From NCBI GenBank assembly GCA_019136675.1, contig JAGVTV010000078.1, positions 1-64,000 on the forward strand: a stretch of 64,000 nt of DNA. The letters are read 5' to 3'. This stretch comes from Bacteroidota bacterium (GTDB lineage: Bacteria > Bacteroidota > Bacteroidia > Chitinophagales > Saprospiraceae). Positions 25,192-34,332 of the stretch are shown here, one piece after another; position 1 is the first letter of the stretch, and each line of letters starts with the position of its first letter. The translations under genes were made by a program, and so were the position numbers. A model generated the notes under the pieces. The model saw only the letters and a program-made list of their open reading frames with translations, was not told the DNA's origin and made no database searches.

Positions 25192-25599
25192 TTACCAGAA
25201 AAAATGGAAAGGAAAAATAAGTACTCTGATCAATGCTTTTTGGGGGTAAAAGTCCAAAACCATGCAGGTCCGAGACGAAATGCGATCAGCAGCTATATTA
25301 TGTAAAAAGTGGCCGGGTACCAAATAATGTAAATGTTGCTTTAAGCCGCCATACTTTTGACTCGACTCTGCCGGAAAAGAGGTAGATTCATTTTTCAGGA
25401 TATTTAACGTGTAGCTTCCGGAATGGTCATCAATACTTGAGTGTTCGAGGGAAGACCGGGTAAATATTTCCGGCCATGGTTGAGTCTTGCCTGAAAATAC
25501 CAGAATTATTGCTGCAAGCAAAAAGGCAAGGATACCATCCGTGGATCGGGGTTTAATCAGATTGCCTGGTTTATTGTCAATATGACGAAAAGTAATCAA
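25192..25599 (-). CDS. Possible small membrane protein after trkA (135 aa, uncertain)
   Basis: An open frame starting with TTG immediately after the trkA stop and lasting 135 codons. It contains one hydrophobic helix (DGILAFLLAAIILVFSG, residues 21-37), a Ser/His-rich polar middle and an aromatic hydrophobic end (LIRVLIFPFHFFW). No homologue recognised and no ATG near the beginning. Its layout (one helix, polar Ser-rich stretch, aromatic His-containing end) resembles that of the 124-aa product at 21747-22121, but sequence similarity is not convincing. It may be a real small component of the cluster or chance. Confidence 0.35.
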   Translation of the reverse strand: MITFRHIDNKPGNLIKPRSTDGILAFLLAAIILVFSGKTQPWPEIFTRSSLEHSSIDDHSGSYTLNILKNESTSFPAESSQKYGGLKQHLHYLVPGHFLHNIAADRISSRTCMVLDFYPQKALIRVLIFPFHFFW

Positions 25600-26295
25600 T
25601 TACTGGTTTTCCTCTATGAATTTGTCAATATTATTTTTAGTCCCAAAAACCAAAAGAAGGTCATTTGCATCAAATGTGTATACGGAGTGGAGGATGCCAA
25701 AAACCTGTTTTTCGATAGTGTTGCCACCGAGGTAGTTTTTTACCTCTTCCTGCTTGATGACCGTTACAATGTGTGCATTATACCTTTTTTTGATGTCTAT
25801 CTCGCCGAGGGTTTTACCTATTATTTTGTTAGGTATGAGTACCTCCACGATTTCGTAGTCGCCATGAAGCTCCATGCTTTTTACGGCACCTTTGACCATG
25901 ATCCTGTTAGCCAGTTCGATGGCATACTCGGCTTCAGGCTCGATAATCTCATCTATCTGCATGGCCTCCAGCACGGTTTTGTGTACAGGGGTGAGCGACC
26001 GTGCGATGATGCGTCCGTTGAAATGTTTTTTAATATGGGCAGTAGTGGTGATAGATGCTCCCACATCCTCTCCTATGGCCACCACCACCAGATCACAGTC
26101 ATCCAGGGGCATGTAATTGATGGAAGATTCTTTGGACGAATCCAGGCCTACGGCATGATTGATCTTTGGCTGTATAAGTTCGACTTTCTCCGGATTCAGA
26201 TCAATGCCAAAAACTTCATGGCCATCTTCTGCAAGCTTAACCGCAAGATTGCCACCAAAATTACCAAGGCCTATTACTATTATTTTTTTTCTCAT
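25600..26295 (-). CDS. TrkA/KtrA K+ channel regulatory subunit (RCK)
   Basis: The 231-aa protein has an RCK_N Rossmann domain (VIGLGNFGGNLAVKLAEDGHEVFGIDLN, with the G-x-G-x-x-G nucleotide loop at residues 9-14 and the ribose-binding Asp at its end) and an RCK_C/TrkA_C domain after ~140 (VEVLIPNKIIGKTLGEIDIKK). It forms the cytoplasmic ring that gates the TrkH channel in response to ATP, ADP or NAD(H). Single-RCK length indicates KtrA type rather than tandem TrkA. It follows trkH by 14 nt. Confidence 0.93.
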   Translation of the reverse strand: MRKKIIVIGLGNFGGNLAVKLAEDGHEVFGIDLNPEKVELIQPKINHAVGLDSSKESSINYMPLDDCDLVVVAIGEDVGASITTTAHIKKHFNGRIIARSLTPVHKTVLEAMQIDEIIEPEAEYAIELANRIMVKGAVKSMELHGDYEIVEVLIPNKIIGKTLGEIDIKKRYNAHIVTVIKQEEVKNYLGGNTIEKQVFGILHSVYTFDANDLLLVFGTKNNIDKFIEENQ

Positions 26296-26309
26296 TGGTC
26301 TACCCTTTT

Positions 26310-28088
26310 TTAGTTGATAAATACGTTTTCTTTAGGATAATAAGGGGTTGAGCCGGACTTTTGCTCCATAAAGCTGCTGAATACCCCCATCAGGAAGGTG
26401 AGAAAACTCACCCGGCCCAAAAACATCAGAAATATCAGGACAATGTTTCCAAACGGAGATATGGAGGGTGTGATGCCCACACTTAAACCTACAGTGGAAT
26501 ATGCCGAGATGCACTCAAAAAGAAGGTCCTTAAACAGGATATCGGGATTATCAAATGACAGTAGGAAAGTGCCAAAACTAATGGCAAAAATAGAAAGCAG
26601 GATTACAGCGTTTACCTGCAATATGGCATTGCCTGGTATTTCCTTATATCTTATCACAAGTTTTTCCTTACCAATAATCTGGTTCCAAAGGCTGAGCAGG
26701 GCAAGGGCAAAGGTTGTGGTCTTGATACCACCACCGGTAGATCCGGGAGATGCCCCAACCCACATAAGTGCCATGATCAGCATAAATGAAGGTATCCCAA
26801 GCTGACCCATATTTATATTGTTAAAGCCGGCAGTCCTTGGTGTAACCGAATTAAAAAAGGACACAACAATTTTACCAAAAAATGAATGTTCGGCGAGTGT
26901 TCCGTTGTATTCAGCAAAGAAAAACAAAACTGTACCCGCAACAAGCAGGATCACAGTGGTGACCATTATCAGCCAGTTGTTGGTTGTAAATTTTACCATT
27001 TCTTTCTGATAATTTAATCCCAGATACCTGATGGACGAAAGTCTTCTCAGGACAGAATTTTTCATCAGCACGTAGTGGTTGATCATAACTGAATAGCTGA
27101 TACCGCCTGTGATGATAAGCCAGGCGACCGTAAGATGCAGCGGATAGTTAAACCGTGTCGTGGATTCATACAGCGAATTGGTCAATGTGCTGAAGCCCGC
27201 ATTGCAAAAGGCAGAAACTGAATGAAAAACGGCAAAAAATGTTGGCTTGTCTGTAATTCCCTGTCCGTATATTGAAAGATATATCAAAAGGGCACCTATA
27301 GCCTCGACCAGAAAGGTGATGAATATGATCTTGAATAATGAGCTGAATGTATTTTTATTATCAAGGACCTTGATCATGTCGCTGACCATCATCCTGTTGC
27401 GAAAAGTGTTTGATGACTTAAAGATAAGGGCAAATACATTGGTGACCGTGAGTATGCCCAATCCACCAAGCTGAATGAGGATCAGAATTACAACCTGACC
27501 AAACAGAGTATAATCCTTGCCGGTATCCAACACTGCCAGGCCGGTAACTGTTACAGCACTGGTGGAAGTAAATAGTGCCTGGATGAAAGTGATTTCCTTT
27601 GTGGTAGCAGCCGGCATCATGAGGCATATGGCCCCGAATAATATCAAAAACATAAAACTCAGCACAAAAAGTAATGCCGGATGGATATTTGTATTTCCCA
27701 GACTGGCTATCTTAAAAGATATTGCAAGAAATCCGATAAATGTGGCGAGAAAAAGCCTGAATCCTTCAATATCAATGAAATACTGAAAAAAGCCCATGCA
27801 CCAGATCACCGATACAACAAAATACGTAACAGTAGTAACTAGAAATATTAATCGGGCCAACCGCACATACAGGTTTTTTGCCGATTGAAAGAGGTAAAGA
27901 CCTATAAGCACCGAAATGATGCTGAATAAAAGGTTCAGAGATTTGTAAATAATAAGGAATATGCCGTTGTTGGTGAGTCCAAATCCTGATTCGGTGATTT
28001 GCCCCAAAATGATAAGAATAGCAAGAAAGAAAACTATATTGACAATGTGTTTGAAGTGCTTGTCACCAAACCTTACCAGAGTATCCAT
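26310..28088 (-). CDS. TrkH/KtrB K+ uptake channel
   Basis: The 592-aa protein contains four pore repeats with the conserved filter glycine: TSAVTVTGLAVLD, FHSVSAFCNAGFSTL, FFNSVTPRTAGFNN and ECISAYSTVGLSVG. Between the third and later repeats is MWVGASPGSTGGGIKTTTF, the typical TrkH segment. Compared with KtrB (~440 aa) it has ~140 extra N-terminal residues with about four helices, as in other Bacteroidota members. With TrkA it takes up K+, probably Na+- or H+-coupled. It begins 94 nt after the dedA stop and its own promoter is not obvious. Confidence 0.93.
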   Translation of the reverse strand: MDTLVRFGDKHFKHIVNIVFFLAILIILGQITESGFGLTNNGIFLIIYKSLNLLFSIISVLIGLYLFQSAKNLYVRLARLIFLVTTVTYFVVSVIWCMGFFQYFIDIEGFRLFLATFIGFLAISFKIASLGNTNIHPALLFVLSFMFLILFGAICLMMPAATTKEITFIQALFTSTSAVTVTGLAVLDTGKDYTLFGQVVILILIQLGGLGILTVTNVFALIFKSSNTFRNRMMVSDMIKVLDNKNTFSSLFKIIFITFLVEAIGALLIYLSIYGQGITDKPTFFAVFHSVSAFCNAGFSTLTNSLYESTTRFNYPLHLTVAWLIITGGISYSVMINHYVLMKNSVLRRLSSIRYLGLNYQKEMVKFTTNNWLIMVTTVILLVAGTVLFFFAEYNGTLAEHSFFGKIVVSFFNSVTPRTAGFNNINMGQLGIPSFMLIMALMWVGASPGSTGGGIKTTTFALALLSLWNQIIGKEKLVIRYKEIPGNAILQVNAVILLSIFAISFGTFLLSFDNPDILFKDLLFECISAYSTVGLSVGITPSISPFGNIVLIFLMFLGRVSFLTFLMGVFSSFMEQKSGSTPYYPKENVFIN

Positions 28089-28182
28089 TTTCAGTTTTAA
28101 AAAGCAATGTTCCTTATCTCATTACGGGGCGTAAATGTACACGGATTTTTATTAAATATCCATTATAATGGCAATTATAATC

Positions 28183-28839
28183 TCAGGGACCTTTTAACCT
28201 ATTCATTTTGATAAGAAAAGGAACTGTCGTAAAAATCACAATGGCCAAAACGATATATCCAAGGTATTCTGTAATATCCAACTGAAAATTTGATATCAGG
28301 TAGCCGTGCAGATAATGACCTGACAGAATAAAAGAAGTAGTCCAAGCGAAACAGCCGGCAATATTATAAAACATGAATTTTTTGTATTCCATTTTTACTA
28401 TCCCTGCCACGATCGGGGCAAAGGTGCGTACAAAAGGTATGAAGCGTGCCAGAAAGATGGTAAGTGGACCGTGTTTATCAAAGTATGACTTGGCATCCCT
28501 CAGGTATTTATGTTTAAAGAAAAACGTGTCCTTCTGATCATATAGTTTTTCGCCACCCTTTTTGCCAAAATAATAACCAAACATATTGCCCAGAATACCC
28601 GACAGGGATATGAGCAGGATAAGCATTAATAGGTTAAACCAATGACTATGGCCTGGAAGGAGTTCTTCCATCAGTTTGTGGCTATACACACCAGTAACAA
28701 ATAGCAGCGAATCTCCGGGCAGGAAAAACCCGGCAAAGAGACCGGTTTCTGCAAAAACAATAAACATGATGAGGAGTACCCCGCCATTGGCCACATACCA
28801 CTGTGGCTGCAAAAGATCTGTAAAATGAAGAAGGTCCAT
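28183..28839 (-). CDS. DedA family membrane protein
   Basis: A 218-aa protein with the DedA pattern: FAETGLFAGFFLPGDSLLFVTG (residues ~28-49), GILGNMFGYYFGKKGG (~84-99) and FLARFIPFVRTFAPIVAGIVKM (~133-154). The Glu, Asp and Arg residues essential in E. coli DedA proteins are present. DedA/UptA-type proteins flip undecaprenyl phosphate or phosphatidylethanolamine and support membrane energetics and alkaline-pH fitness. It heads the ion-transport cluster on this strand. Confidence 0.9.
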   Translation of the reverse strand: MDLLHFTDLLQPQWYVANGGVLLIMFIVFAETGLFAGFFLPGDSLLFVTGVYSHKLMEELLPGHSHWFNLLMLILLISLSGILGNMFGYYFGKKGGEKLYDQKDTFFFKHKYLRDAKSYFDKHGPLTIFLARFIPFVRTFAPIVAGIVKMEYKKFMFYNIAGCFAWTTSFILSGHYLHGYLISNFQLDITEYLGYIVLAIVIFTTVPFLIKMNRLKGP

Positions 28840-28902
28840 CCTGCTTTTTTAGTTCATCCCTGATCCTCAGATATCTGGCAGGATTAGTGCCAATTGCTGC
28901 CG

Positions 28903-28943
28903 GACAAGACAAACCCACGACAGTGCCGTGGGTCTGTTCTGTC
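28903..28943 (-). terminator. Hairpin after the M4 protease gene
   Basis: ACCCACG (28913-28919) pairs with CGTGGGT (28927-28933) around a 7-nt loop, and imperfect pairing extends outward to 28903/28943. It lies 15 nt after the protease stop on the minus strand. The following U-run is poor, so termination is probable rather than certain. Confidence 0.5.
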
Positions 28944-28957
28944 AAAACAGGTATATC

Positions 28958-31900
28958 TTATTGTTTTACAAATGTTAATGTTTTAGGTGTTGCCGCAGTC
29001 CGGAGAGTGACAAAATACAGGCCAGGTCGCAAAGACACTGTATCAATGACATTTACGCCGGCGTGTATGGCACCGGTACGGTATATCTCCTTTCCTGCTG
29101 GGTCTGTGATGCTGAGTGATGCTCCGTGGGTAAGATTTTTTAAAATGTCTACCACCAGTGTCTCAGACACGGGATTTTGTCTTATACTGAATGTTTCGGA
29201 AGTATTGGCACCGGGTTCTGTCGTGCCGGACAATACCCTCTGACCGTTGCTAAACCAAACTCCCCATCTTCTTCCGGAGATGAATAATGCAGGATTGGAT
29301 GCCGCCTCAATCTTGGAGGTTTTCAGGTTGACTATACCCAGATTGAATGTGTTGTTAGTCACATTTTCATTGTCGAATATCAGCTTGTTGTCTTTGCTGC
29401 TGAAATTAGGATATCCCAGGGTATTGTTTTTGTTGTAGATGGCTGAAGCTGTTCCGGACTCGATATTGGCCCCAACGATGCTGATAAATTCACTTTCGTC
29501 AAGATAATCAAAGGCGATGATATAAGGGCTGTTTTTAGAAAACACCGGGTTTCCCACACTGACTTTTTCCGGCAGTGAACTGAACAGCTTACTTACTTTT
29601 CCCAGAGAAAAGGTATTGGTTTCATTGTTCCACACCTTTATGAAACTAATGTCCCAATAGGAAATGGACCCTGCAGTCGAGCTGGAAATTTCGTTTTCGG
29701 CATCATACATGATGTTTTCACCGGTTATATCAAATTCCATGGCATCGGCATACAATACGTCTCCGGTGGTGACTCCCTGGCTATAGGTAGGATTGTAGAG
29801 CTCAAAGGTGTTCTGGGTGACCGATGGTCCGCCAAAATAAAATACCTGAATCTCATTAACCTTATCCTGGGTAACTGCGGCAATCTTAAGACCGTCTTTT
29901 GAGATGATGGCACTTCTCCATACCGGCGAACTACCCAGGATCTGCTCCTGTGGGGTAATATTGGTCTGATTCCAGTCAATAAATATATAGTGAATCTTTT
30001 TGTCCGTACCTACAAAGATTATCTCGCTGCCATTGTCGGTTACGGAAGGTTTTGAGAGGACTTCAGTGGCTGATATCTGCCCAAGGTTGTTCCCATTGGT
30101 GTCATAGACAAAAAGTCCTGTATTGTTGGTTCCGGTGACAAGTACAAATTCCTGGCCCGGGTTGTTGTCCAGGTCGTTTTCGTAGTCTCCTGCCTGATCG
30201 CCGAGGATACCCACCTGGTCAAATGCGGTTTTGGCTGCGTTGATTTCAGCAGTGCCGTAAAGGTCTGTTGCGGCCTTGACCACGGCAACACGACAATCCA
30301 CAAATTTGGAAGACTTGGTAAGATAATTGGTCAGTGCCCGATAGTAGACCTTCTCTGCTTTGTCCTTGCCCACAGCAGTGGCAAATTTAAAGAAAGCCCA
30401 GTTGGGGATACCGCTGTTGATGTGTACGCCGCCATTGTCTTCGGTGCCTCTGTAACGCTCGTCATAGTGCCTGGGTTGCCAGCCACGGTTGAAGTCATTG
30501 GTGGCAGCACCGTTGTGAGGATCCTGCATGTCCCTAAGTGCTCCGGACGGAAAGGCAGATGTTTTAACCACATCTTCGCCGATCTTCCAGTCATCACGGT
30601 CTATCATAGCCCCAAAAATATCAGCAAAGGATTCATTGAGTGCTCCAGACTCACCTTCATAGGTTAGATTGGCGGTGCTTTCTACCACACCGTGGGTCAT
30701 CTCATGGCCGGCAACGTCCAGACCTCTTGCCAGAGGCAAAAAAGCATTATCCCCATTGCCGTAAAACATGGCCTGTCCGTTCCAAAAGGCATTTCCCATT
30801 GATGATCCGTCCTCATCGGCCACATTTATCAGGGCCACAATATTTCCTCCTGTTCCATTGATGGATTTACGATTGTGTATATTGCGGTAATATTCGTAGG
30901 CTGTGCCTCCATTAAAATGTGCAGACACGGATGTCTTGTTGCTCCAGGTGTTGCTTGAAGAGGTCACATGGTCGTAATTAAAATTGTCTTTGGCCGGGGA
31001 TGTATTAAATGCATCTATGGTCCAGATAACACCTTCCGGGTCATTGGGCATTTGATTGGGCAAAGAGGCAAACATATCTCGGGAGCCGTCTATCAGGTAA
31101 AATTTAGTGCCTACCTGATAGGTATTGATGAGTCTGCTTATATTGAAGAGGTCCACCGCATTGGCCGTTGCTTTACCGTCCAGAAAAGAGCTGGTTTCTT
31201 CACTGTGTGTCTGATCGCATTTTTCGCCGGCTGAATGGTTATGAAACTTGCAAATGGCGAGGTGTTTGTGAACAATCTTACCGGTACTGGCATCGACAAA
31301 ATATTCCCATCTTTCAGCCAAATTCTTGTAGGTGGTTATGTGAAAGACAAGTATCATTTTTCCCTCAAAAGGGTAGATTGTCAGCTCATTTTTTTCTGAA
31401 AGTCCGGAAAAAAGCTTTTTTACCTCGGGGCTGTACTGAACATAGGTTCCTATGTCATTTGCCACTTGGCTCAGACTGGCCTGTGCCGTAATGCCGGGTG
31501 TAATGTTTATATCAACTGTCGGATAGTATATGCCGTTAAGAAAATTGAAACTCCGGCCCCTGCCATGTATGATTACTTCTGCTCCGTAAACCGGAATACC
31601 TTTGTATACCTGACGGGCACGTACATGGGTCATGCCCAGGTCATCTGTATCGGATGACAGAATCTCAAACTCTGCGGCAGGGTCGCTTATCCGCATGATC
31701 GGGGATGCAGCCTTGAGATAATCCATAGCCAACTCTTCGGTGCTGCGGCTACCGCTGCCAGGGTTGTCAGGCGTTCCTTCGATGTATGCAGGTACATTTC
31801 TTTCGGTCATAAATCCCGGCTTAAGTCCTGTGGAAACACCAAGCAACTGTACGGATTGGATGGGTTTTACATCGACTGTCCTGAACTTCTTTTGATCTCC

Positions 31901-32041
31901 GTAGGCTACGACAGGTTTGCTCTTCAGCACCGTCTGATCCCGGGAAATCTTAACTGTAGGGTCAAATTTTACTTGTTTTAACTGGGCCGACAATCCGAGT
32001 CCGCTGACCATAAAAAGTAAGAGCAGATAAAGATTTTTCAT
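28958..32041 (-). CDS. Secreted thermolysin-family (M4) metalloprotease with T9SS domain
   Basis: A 1027-aa exported zinc protease. Signal peptide (1-19, ending LSAQ), FTP/PepSY propeptide (~80-270), M4 catalytic domain with HEMTH near residues 446-450 and the third-ligand motif ALNESFADIFG near 467, and a downstream active-site block (DNGGVHINSGIPN). Residues ~620-930 look like a beta-propeller with WD/PD40-type strands (SPVWRSAIISKDGLKIAAVT). The last ~75 residues are a T9SS type A sorting domain (RQNPVSETLVVDI, LRPGLYFVTL). It should digest extracellular protein. The gene is followed by a hairpin and preceded, 26 nt away, by a lipoprotein gene. Confidence 0.92.
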   Translation of the reverse strand: MKNLYLLLLFMVSGLGLSAQLKQVKFDPTVKISRDQTVLKSKPVVAYGDQKKFRTVDVKPIQSVQLLGVSTGLKPGFMTERNVPAYIEGTPDNPGSGSRSTEELAMDYLKAASPIMRISDPAAEFEILSSDTDDLGMTHVRARQVYKGIPVYGAEVIIHGRGRSFNFLNGIYYPTVDINITPGITAQASLSQVANDIGTYVQYSPEVKKLFSGLSEKNELTIYPFEGKMILVFHITTYKNLAERWEYFVDASTGKIVHKHLAICKFHNHSAGEKCDQTHSEETSSFLDGKATANAVDLFNISRLINTYQVGTKFYLIDGSRDMFASLPNQMPNDPEGVIWTIDAFNTSPAKDNFNYDHVTSSSNTWSNKTSVSAHFNGGTAYEYYRNIHNRKSINGTGGNIVALINVADEDGSSMGNAFWNGQAMFYGNGDNAFLPLARGLDVAGHEMTHGVVESTANLTYEGESGALNESFADIFGAMIDRDDWKIGEDVVKTSAFPSGALRDMQDPHNGAATNDFNRGWQPRHYDERYRGTEDNGGVHINSGIPNWAFFKFATAVGKDKAEKVYYRALTNYLTKSSKFVDCRVAVVKAATDLYGTAEINAAKTAFDQVGILGDQAGDYENDLDNNPGQEFVLVTGTNNTGLFVYDTNGNNLGQISATEVLSKPSVTDNGSEIIFVGTDKKIHYIFIDWNQTNITPQEQILGSSPVWRSAIISKDGLKIAAVTQDKVNEIQVFYFGGPSVTQNTFELYNPTYSQGVTTGDVLYADAMEFDITGENIMYDAENEISSSTAGSISYWDISFIKVWNNETNTFSLGKVSKLFSSLPEKVSVGNPVFSKNSPYIIAFDYLDESEFISIVGANIESGTASAIYNKNNTLGYPNFSSKDNKLIFDNENVTNNTFNLGIVNLKTSKIEAASNPALFISGRRWGVWFSNGQRVLSGTTEPGANTSETFSIRQNPVSETLVVDILKNLTHGASLSITDPAGKEIYRTGAIHAGVNVIDTVSLRPGLYFVTLRTAATPKTLTFVKQ

Positions 32042-32067
32042 CTTAATGTTTAAATGGTGTGTTAAAA

Positions 32068-32499
32068 TTAATTTTTATTCCCAAGGTCTTTAACCGATTT
32101 CATGAGAATCTGGTAGAAGGTCTCCACACTGGTCTCAGTAAGGGGTTGTTTTCCCCATTTTAATGTCAAATCCAGGTTTTTTACCCGGTGGCCTATAAAG
32201 TAGTATTTGTTACCCGGCTCGTTTAGGGTCAATTTATCCATACCCAACGTTGTGAAATTCTTAAAAATCTGTGTACTGGTGTTTTTGCTCAAGCTTCCCA
32301 GTTTTTCATTTCCACCGGTGCCGGATGTCCAGACAGAACCGTCCCTCAGAAGGTAGTATTTTTTAATCTGGCCGGTAAAACCCCCGCCATTGCCAAAACT
32401 GATGTAGTCTTTTTTGCTGGTTTCCGGGTCAAAGGCTTGTTTAGTACTTGTACAGGAAAGGGCAAAGAGCATCATGGAAAAAAATATAAATTTTTGCAT
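32068..32499 (-). CDS. Small lipoprotein of unknown function (143 aa)
   Basis: Lipoprotein signal MQKFIFFSMMLFALSC with lipid-carrying Cys16. The mature part has a glycine-rich strand pair (YISFGNGGGFTGQIKKYYLLRDGSVW) like a small beta domain, and a C-terminal helix (ETFYQILMKSVKDLG). Similar short lipoproteins occur in Bacteroidota without assigned function. It lies 26 nt before the M4 protease on the same strand and may be co-transcribed with it. Confidence 0.65.
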   Translation of the reverse strand: MQKFIFFSMMLFALSCTSTKQAFDPETSKKDYISFGNGGGFTGQIKKYYLLRDGSVWTSGTGGNEKLGSLSKNTSTQIFKNFTTLGMDKLTLNEPGNKYYFIGHRVKNLDLTLKWGKQPLTETSVETFYQILMKSVKDLGNKN

Positions 32500-32573
32500 T
32501 GCTGAAGGTTAACTATCAAAAACTTATCATAAACAAATATTTATTTCCAAAGATTCGCAAATGACATAAAAAA

Positions 32574-33560
32574 TCAGTTGTTCCTGAAAATTAGCTGGTC
32601 TGTCAGGTCTTTAAATACTTCTTTTCCTTTTTCAGGCATTTTTGTGGCATAAAGGTGCGAAACCGCCAGGTCTCTGTAAGCTTCAATAAGCTGCCTGCTA
32701 TATTCCAATACATTGACGGAGCGAAATATAGTTGTCACCGTATCGATCTTCTCATCATCAGGGAGTATCATTTTTCCCGAATAAAGATCCACCAGGTTAT
32801 TTCTCTGCTTTTCGCCGGCTAGTTCCAGTGACTTCAGGTACAGATACGTCTTTTTGTTACGCAGGATGTCACCGCCTATTTTTTTGCCTACCTGACCGGG
32901 GTCACCAAAGGTGTCGAGTACGTCATCCTGAAGCTGAAAAGCAAGCCCGTAATTTTTGCCAAACTCATAGATATGGTCCTGGTCTGTGGTGTCGGCCCCA
33001 CCGATCAGGGCACCCATGCGGATAGCTGCTCCGATGAGTACCGAGGTTTTCAGGGTGATCATTTCGAGGTATTCGGTTATGGATACATTGCTGAGTTTTT
33101 CAAAATCCATATCCATTTGCTGGCCCTCGCATACCTCAAAGGCCATTTTATTAAAAATATCAAGCAGAGGCTTTATAAGGTTTGGATCTCCGATATCAAG
33201 AATCTGCTGATAGGCCATGATCATCATGACATCACCCGACAGGATACCTGCATTGATACCATATTTTTTATTGACAGTAGGCTTGCCCCGTCGCAGACCG
33301 GCCTCATCCATAATGTCGTCATGCAACAGGGTAAAATTGTGAAAAAGTTCTACCGCCATCGCAGCATTTAGTGCTTTTTGTGGCTTGTCAGACCATGCAC
33401 CGCATCCCATAAGCACAAATACCGGCCTCAGCCGTTTTCCCCCCAGATCCAGGATGTATTTAACAGGTTCGTAAAGTGATTCAGGCTTGCGATTCGGTTG
33501 GTTTGCCTGCAGGTGACTTTCAAACATTTGCCGGTAACGGGCGATGATTTCCATAAACAT
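32574..33560 (-). CDS. Polyprenyl (geranylgeranyl-type) diphosphate synthase
   Basis: The 328-aa protein has all trans-prenyltransferase motifs: GGKRLRPVFVLMG (residues 34-46), the first Asp-rich motif LLHDDIMDEAGLRRGKPTV (~78-96), GDVMMIMAYQ and the second Asp-rich motif FQLQDDVLDTFGDPGQVGKKIGGDI (~211-235). It condenses isopentenyl diphosphate with allylic diphosphates. The residues before the first motif suggest a medium-to-long product, but chain length cannot be read with certainty. Its promoter box is at 33580-33587 and it is divergent from nothing nearby. Confidence 0.92.
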   Translation of the reverse strand: MFMEIIARYRQMFESHLQANQPNRKPESLYEPVKYILDLGGKRLRPVFVLMGCGAWSDKPQKALNAAMAVELFHNFTLLHDDIMDEAGLRRGKPTVNKKYGINAGILSGDVMMIMAYQQILDIGDPNLIKPLLDIFNKMAFEVCEGQQMDMDFEKLSNVSITEYLEMITLKTSVLIGAAIRMGALIGGADTTDQDHIYEFGKNYGLAFQLQDDVLDTFGDPGQVGKKIGGDILRNKKTYLYLKSLELAGEKQRNNLVDLYSGKMILPDDEKIDTVTTIFRSVNVLEYSRQLIEAYRDLAVSHLYATKMPEKGKEVFKDLTDQLIFRNN

Positions 33561-33579
33561 ACTGAAGGATGATCAGACG

Positions 33580-33587
33580 CAAAAATA
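33580..33587 (-). promoter_or_regulatory. -7 box TATTTTTG for the prenyl synthase gene
   Basis: TATTTTTG on the minus strand, 19 nt before the start codon at 33560. Confidence 0.55.
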
Positions 33588-33612
33588 CATTAATGTGGTT
33601 GCCCAATCCAAT

Positions 33613-34305
33613 TTAGTTGATGCGAAACCGCACATATTTTATTTTTCTTCCGTCAGAGAGGTGCTCCATCTCATAATGAGTCTTAAAGCGGAGTTCCTCA
33701 AATTCCAGCGGATTGGCGTAAATGTCATTGTTGTGATAAATTATTTGGCAGGCAGGATCTGCTTGCAGAGTATGGAGTGTATACTCGTAAAGGGTGGAGT
33801 CATCGGTCTTGAGATGCATTAATGCACCCGGAGCAAGGAAATTGCGGTAAAGACTGAGGAATCTGGCCGAGGTAAGTCTTTTGTCGGACTTACTTGTCCT
33901 TAAAAATGGATCGGGAAAAGTGATCCAGATCTCGGAGACCTCACCCGGGCCAAAAAAAAGGTCAGCCTGCTCTATACGGGTTCGGAGAAAAGCGGCATTT
34001 GACAATCCTTTTTGCATGGAAATGCTGGCTCCCTGCCACATCCGGGCTCCTTTTACATCCACGCCAATATAATTTTTTGTGGGATACGCCTCGGCAAGTG
34101 CCACGGTATATTCGCCGCGGCCACACGCCAGTTCGAGGGTGATGGGATAATTGTTATGGAAATGGGCCATGTTCCATTTTCCCTTCAGGTCCACACGGAT
34201 ATTGTCCTGTGCGGTCAAACCCGGATTTCTGGGATCCTGGTTTTCATACACATGCGGATAACTGTGCAGGTCTTCAAACTTTTTAAGCTTGTTTTTTTTG
34301 CCCAT
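33613..34305 (-). CDS. trmB: tRNA (guanine-N7-)-methyltransferase TrmB
   Basis: The 230-aa protein has the class I methyltransferase SAM loop as LELACGRGEYTVALAEAYP (residues ~56-74), NYIGVDVKGARMWQGA, and the TrmB-specific ISEIWITFPDPF (~124-135) followed by KSDKRLTSARFL. It makes m7G46 in the variable loop of tRNAs. Start codon ATG at 34305 with a Lys-rich N-terminus (MGKKNKLKKFED), usual for Bacteroidota TrmB. Confidence 0.95.
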   Translation of the reverse strand: MGKKNKLKKFEDLHSYPHVYENQDPRNPGLTAQDNIRVDLKGKWNMAHFHNNYPITLELACGRGEYTVALAEAYPTKNYIGVDVKGARMWQGASISMQKGLSNAAFLRTRIEQADLFFGPGEVSEIWITFPDPFLRTSKSDKRLTSARFLSLYRNFLAPGALMHLKTDDSTLYEYTLHTLQADPACQIIYHNNDIYANPLEFEELRFKTHYEMEHLSDGRKIKYVRFRIN

Positions 34306-34324
34306 AGGGTCGGATATGAGCCCG

Positions 34325-34332
34325 CAAAACTA
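34325..34332 (-). promoter_or_regulatory. -7 box TAGTTTTG for trmB
   Basis: TAGTTTTG (TAnnTTTG) on the minus strand, 19 nt before the ATG at 34305. Confidence 0.55.

Noticed and set aside
24649-25599. Homology of the small proteins at 21747 and 25192
   Set aside because: The aromatic ends look alike, but no ungapped block longer than a few residues agrees, so I do not claim a family.
25582-26313. Plus-strand 243-codon frame opposite trkA
   Set aside because: Fully antisense to a conserved RCK protein; Phe/Tyr-rich composition is what reverse reading of Lys/Glu/Ile codons yields.
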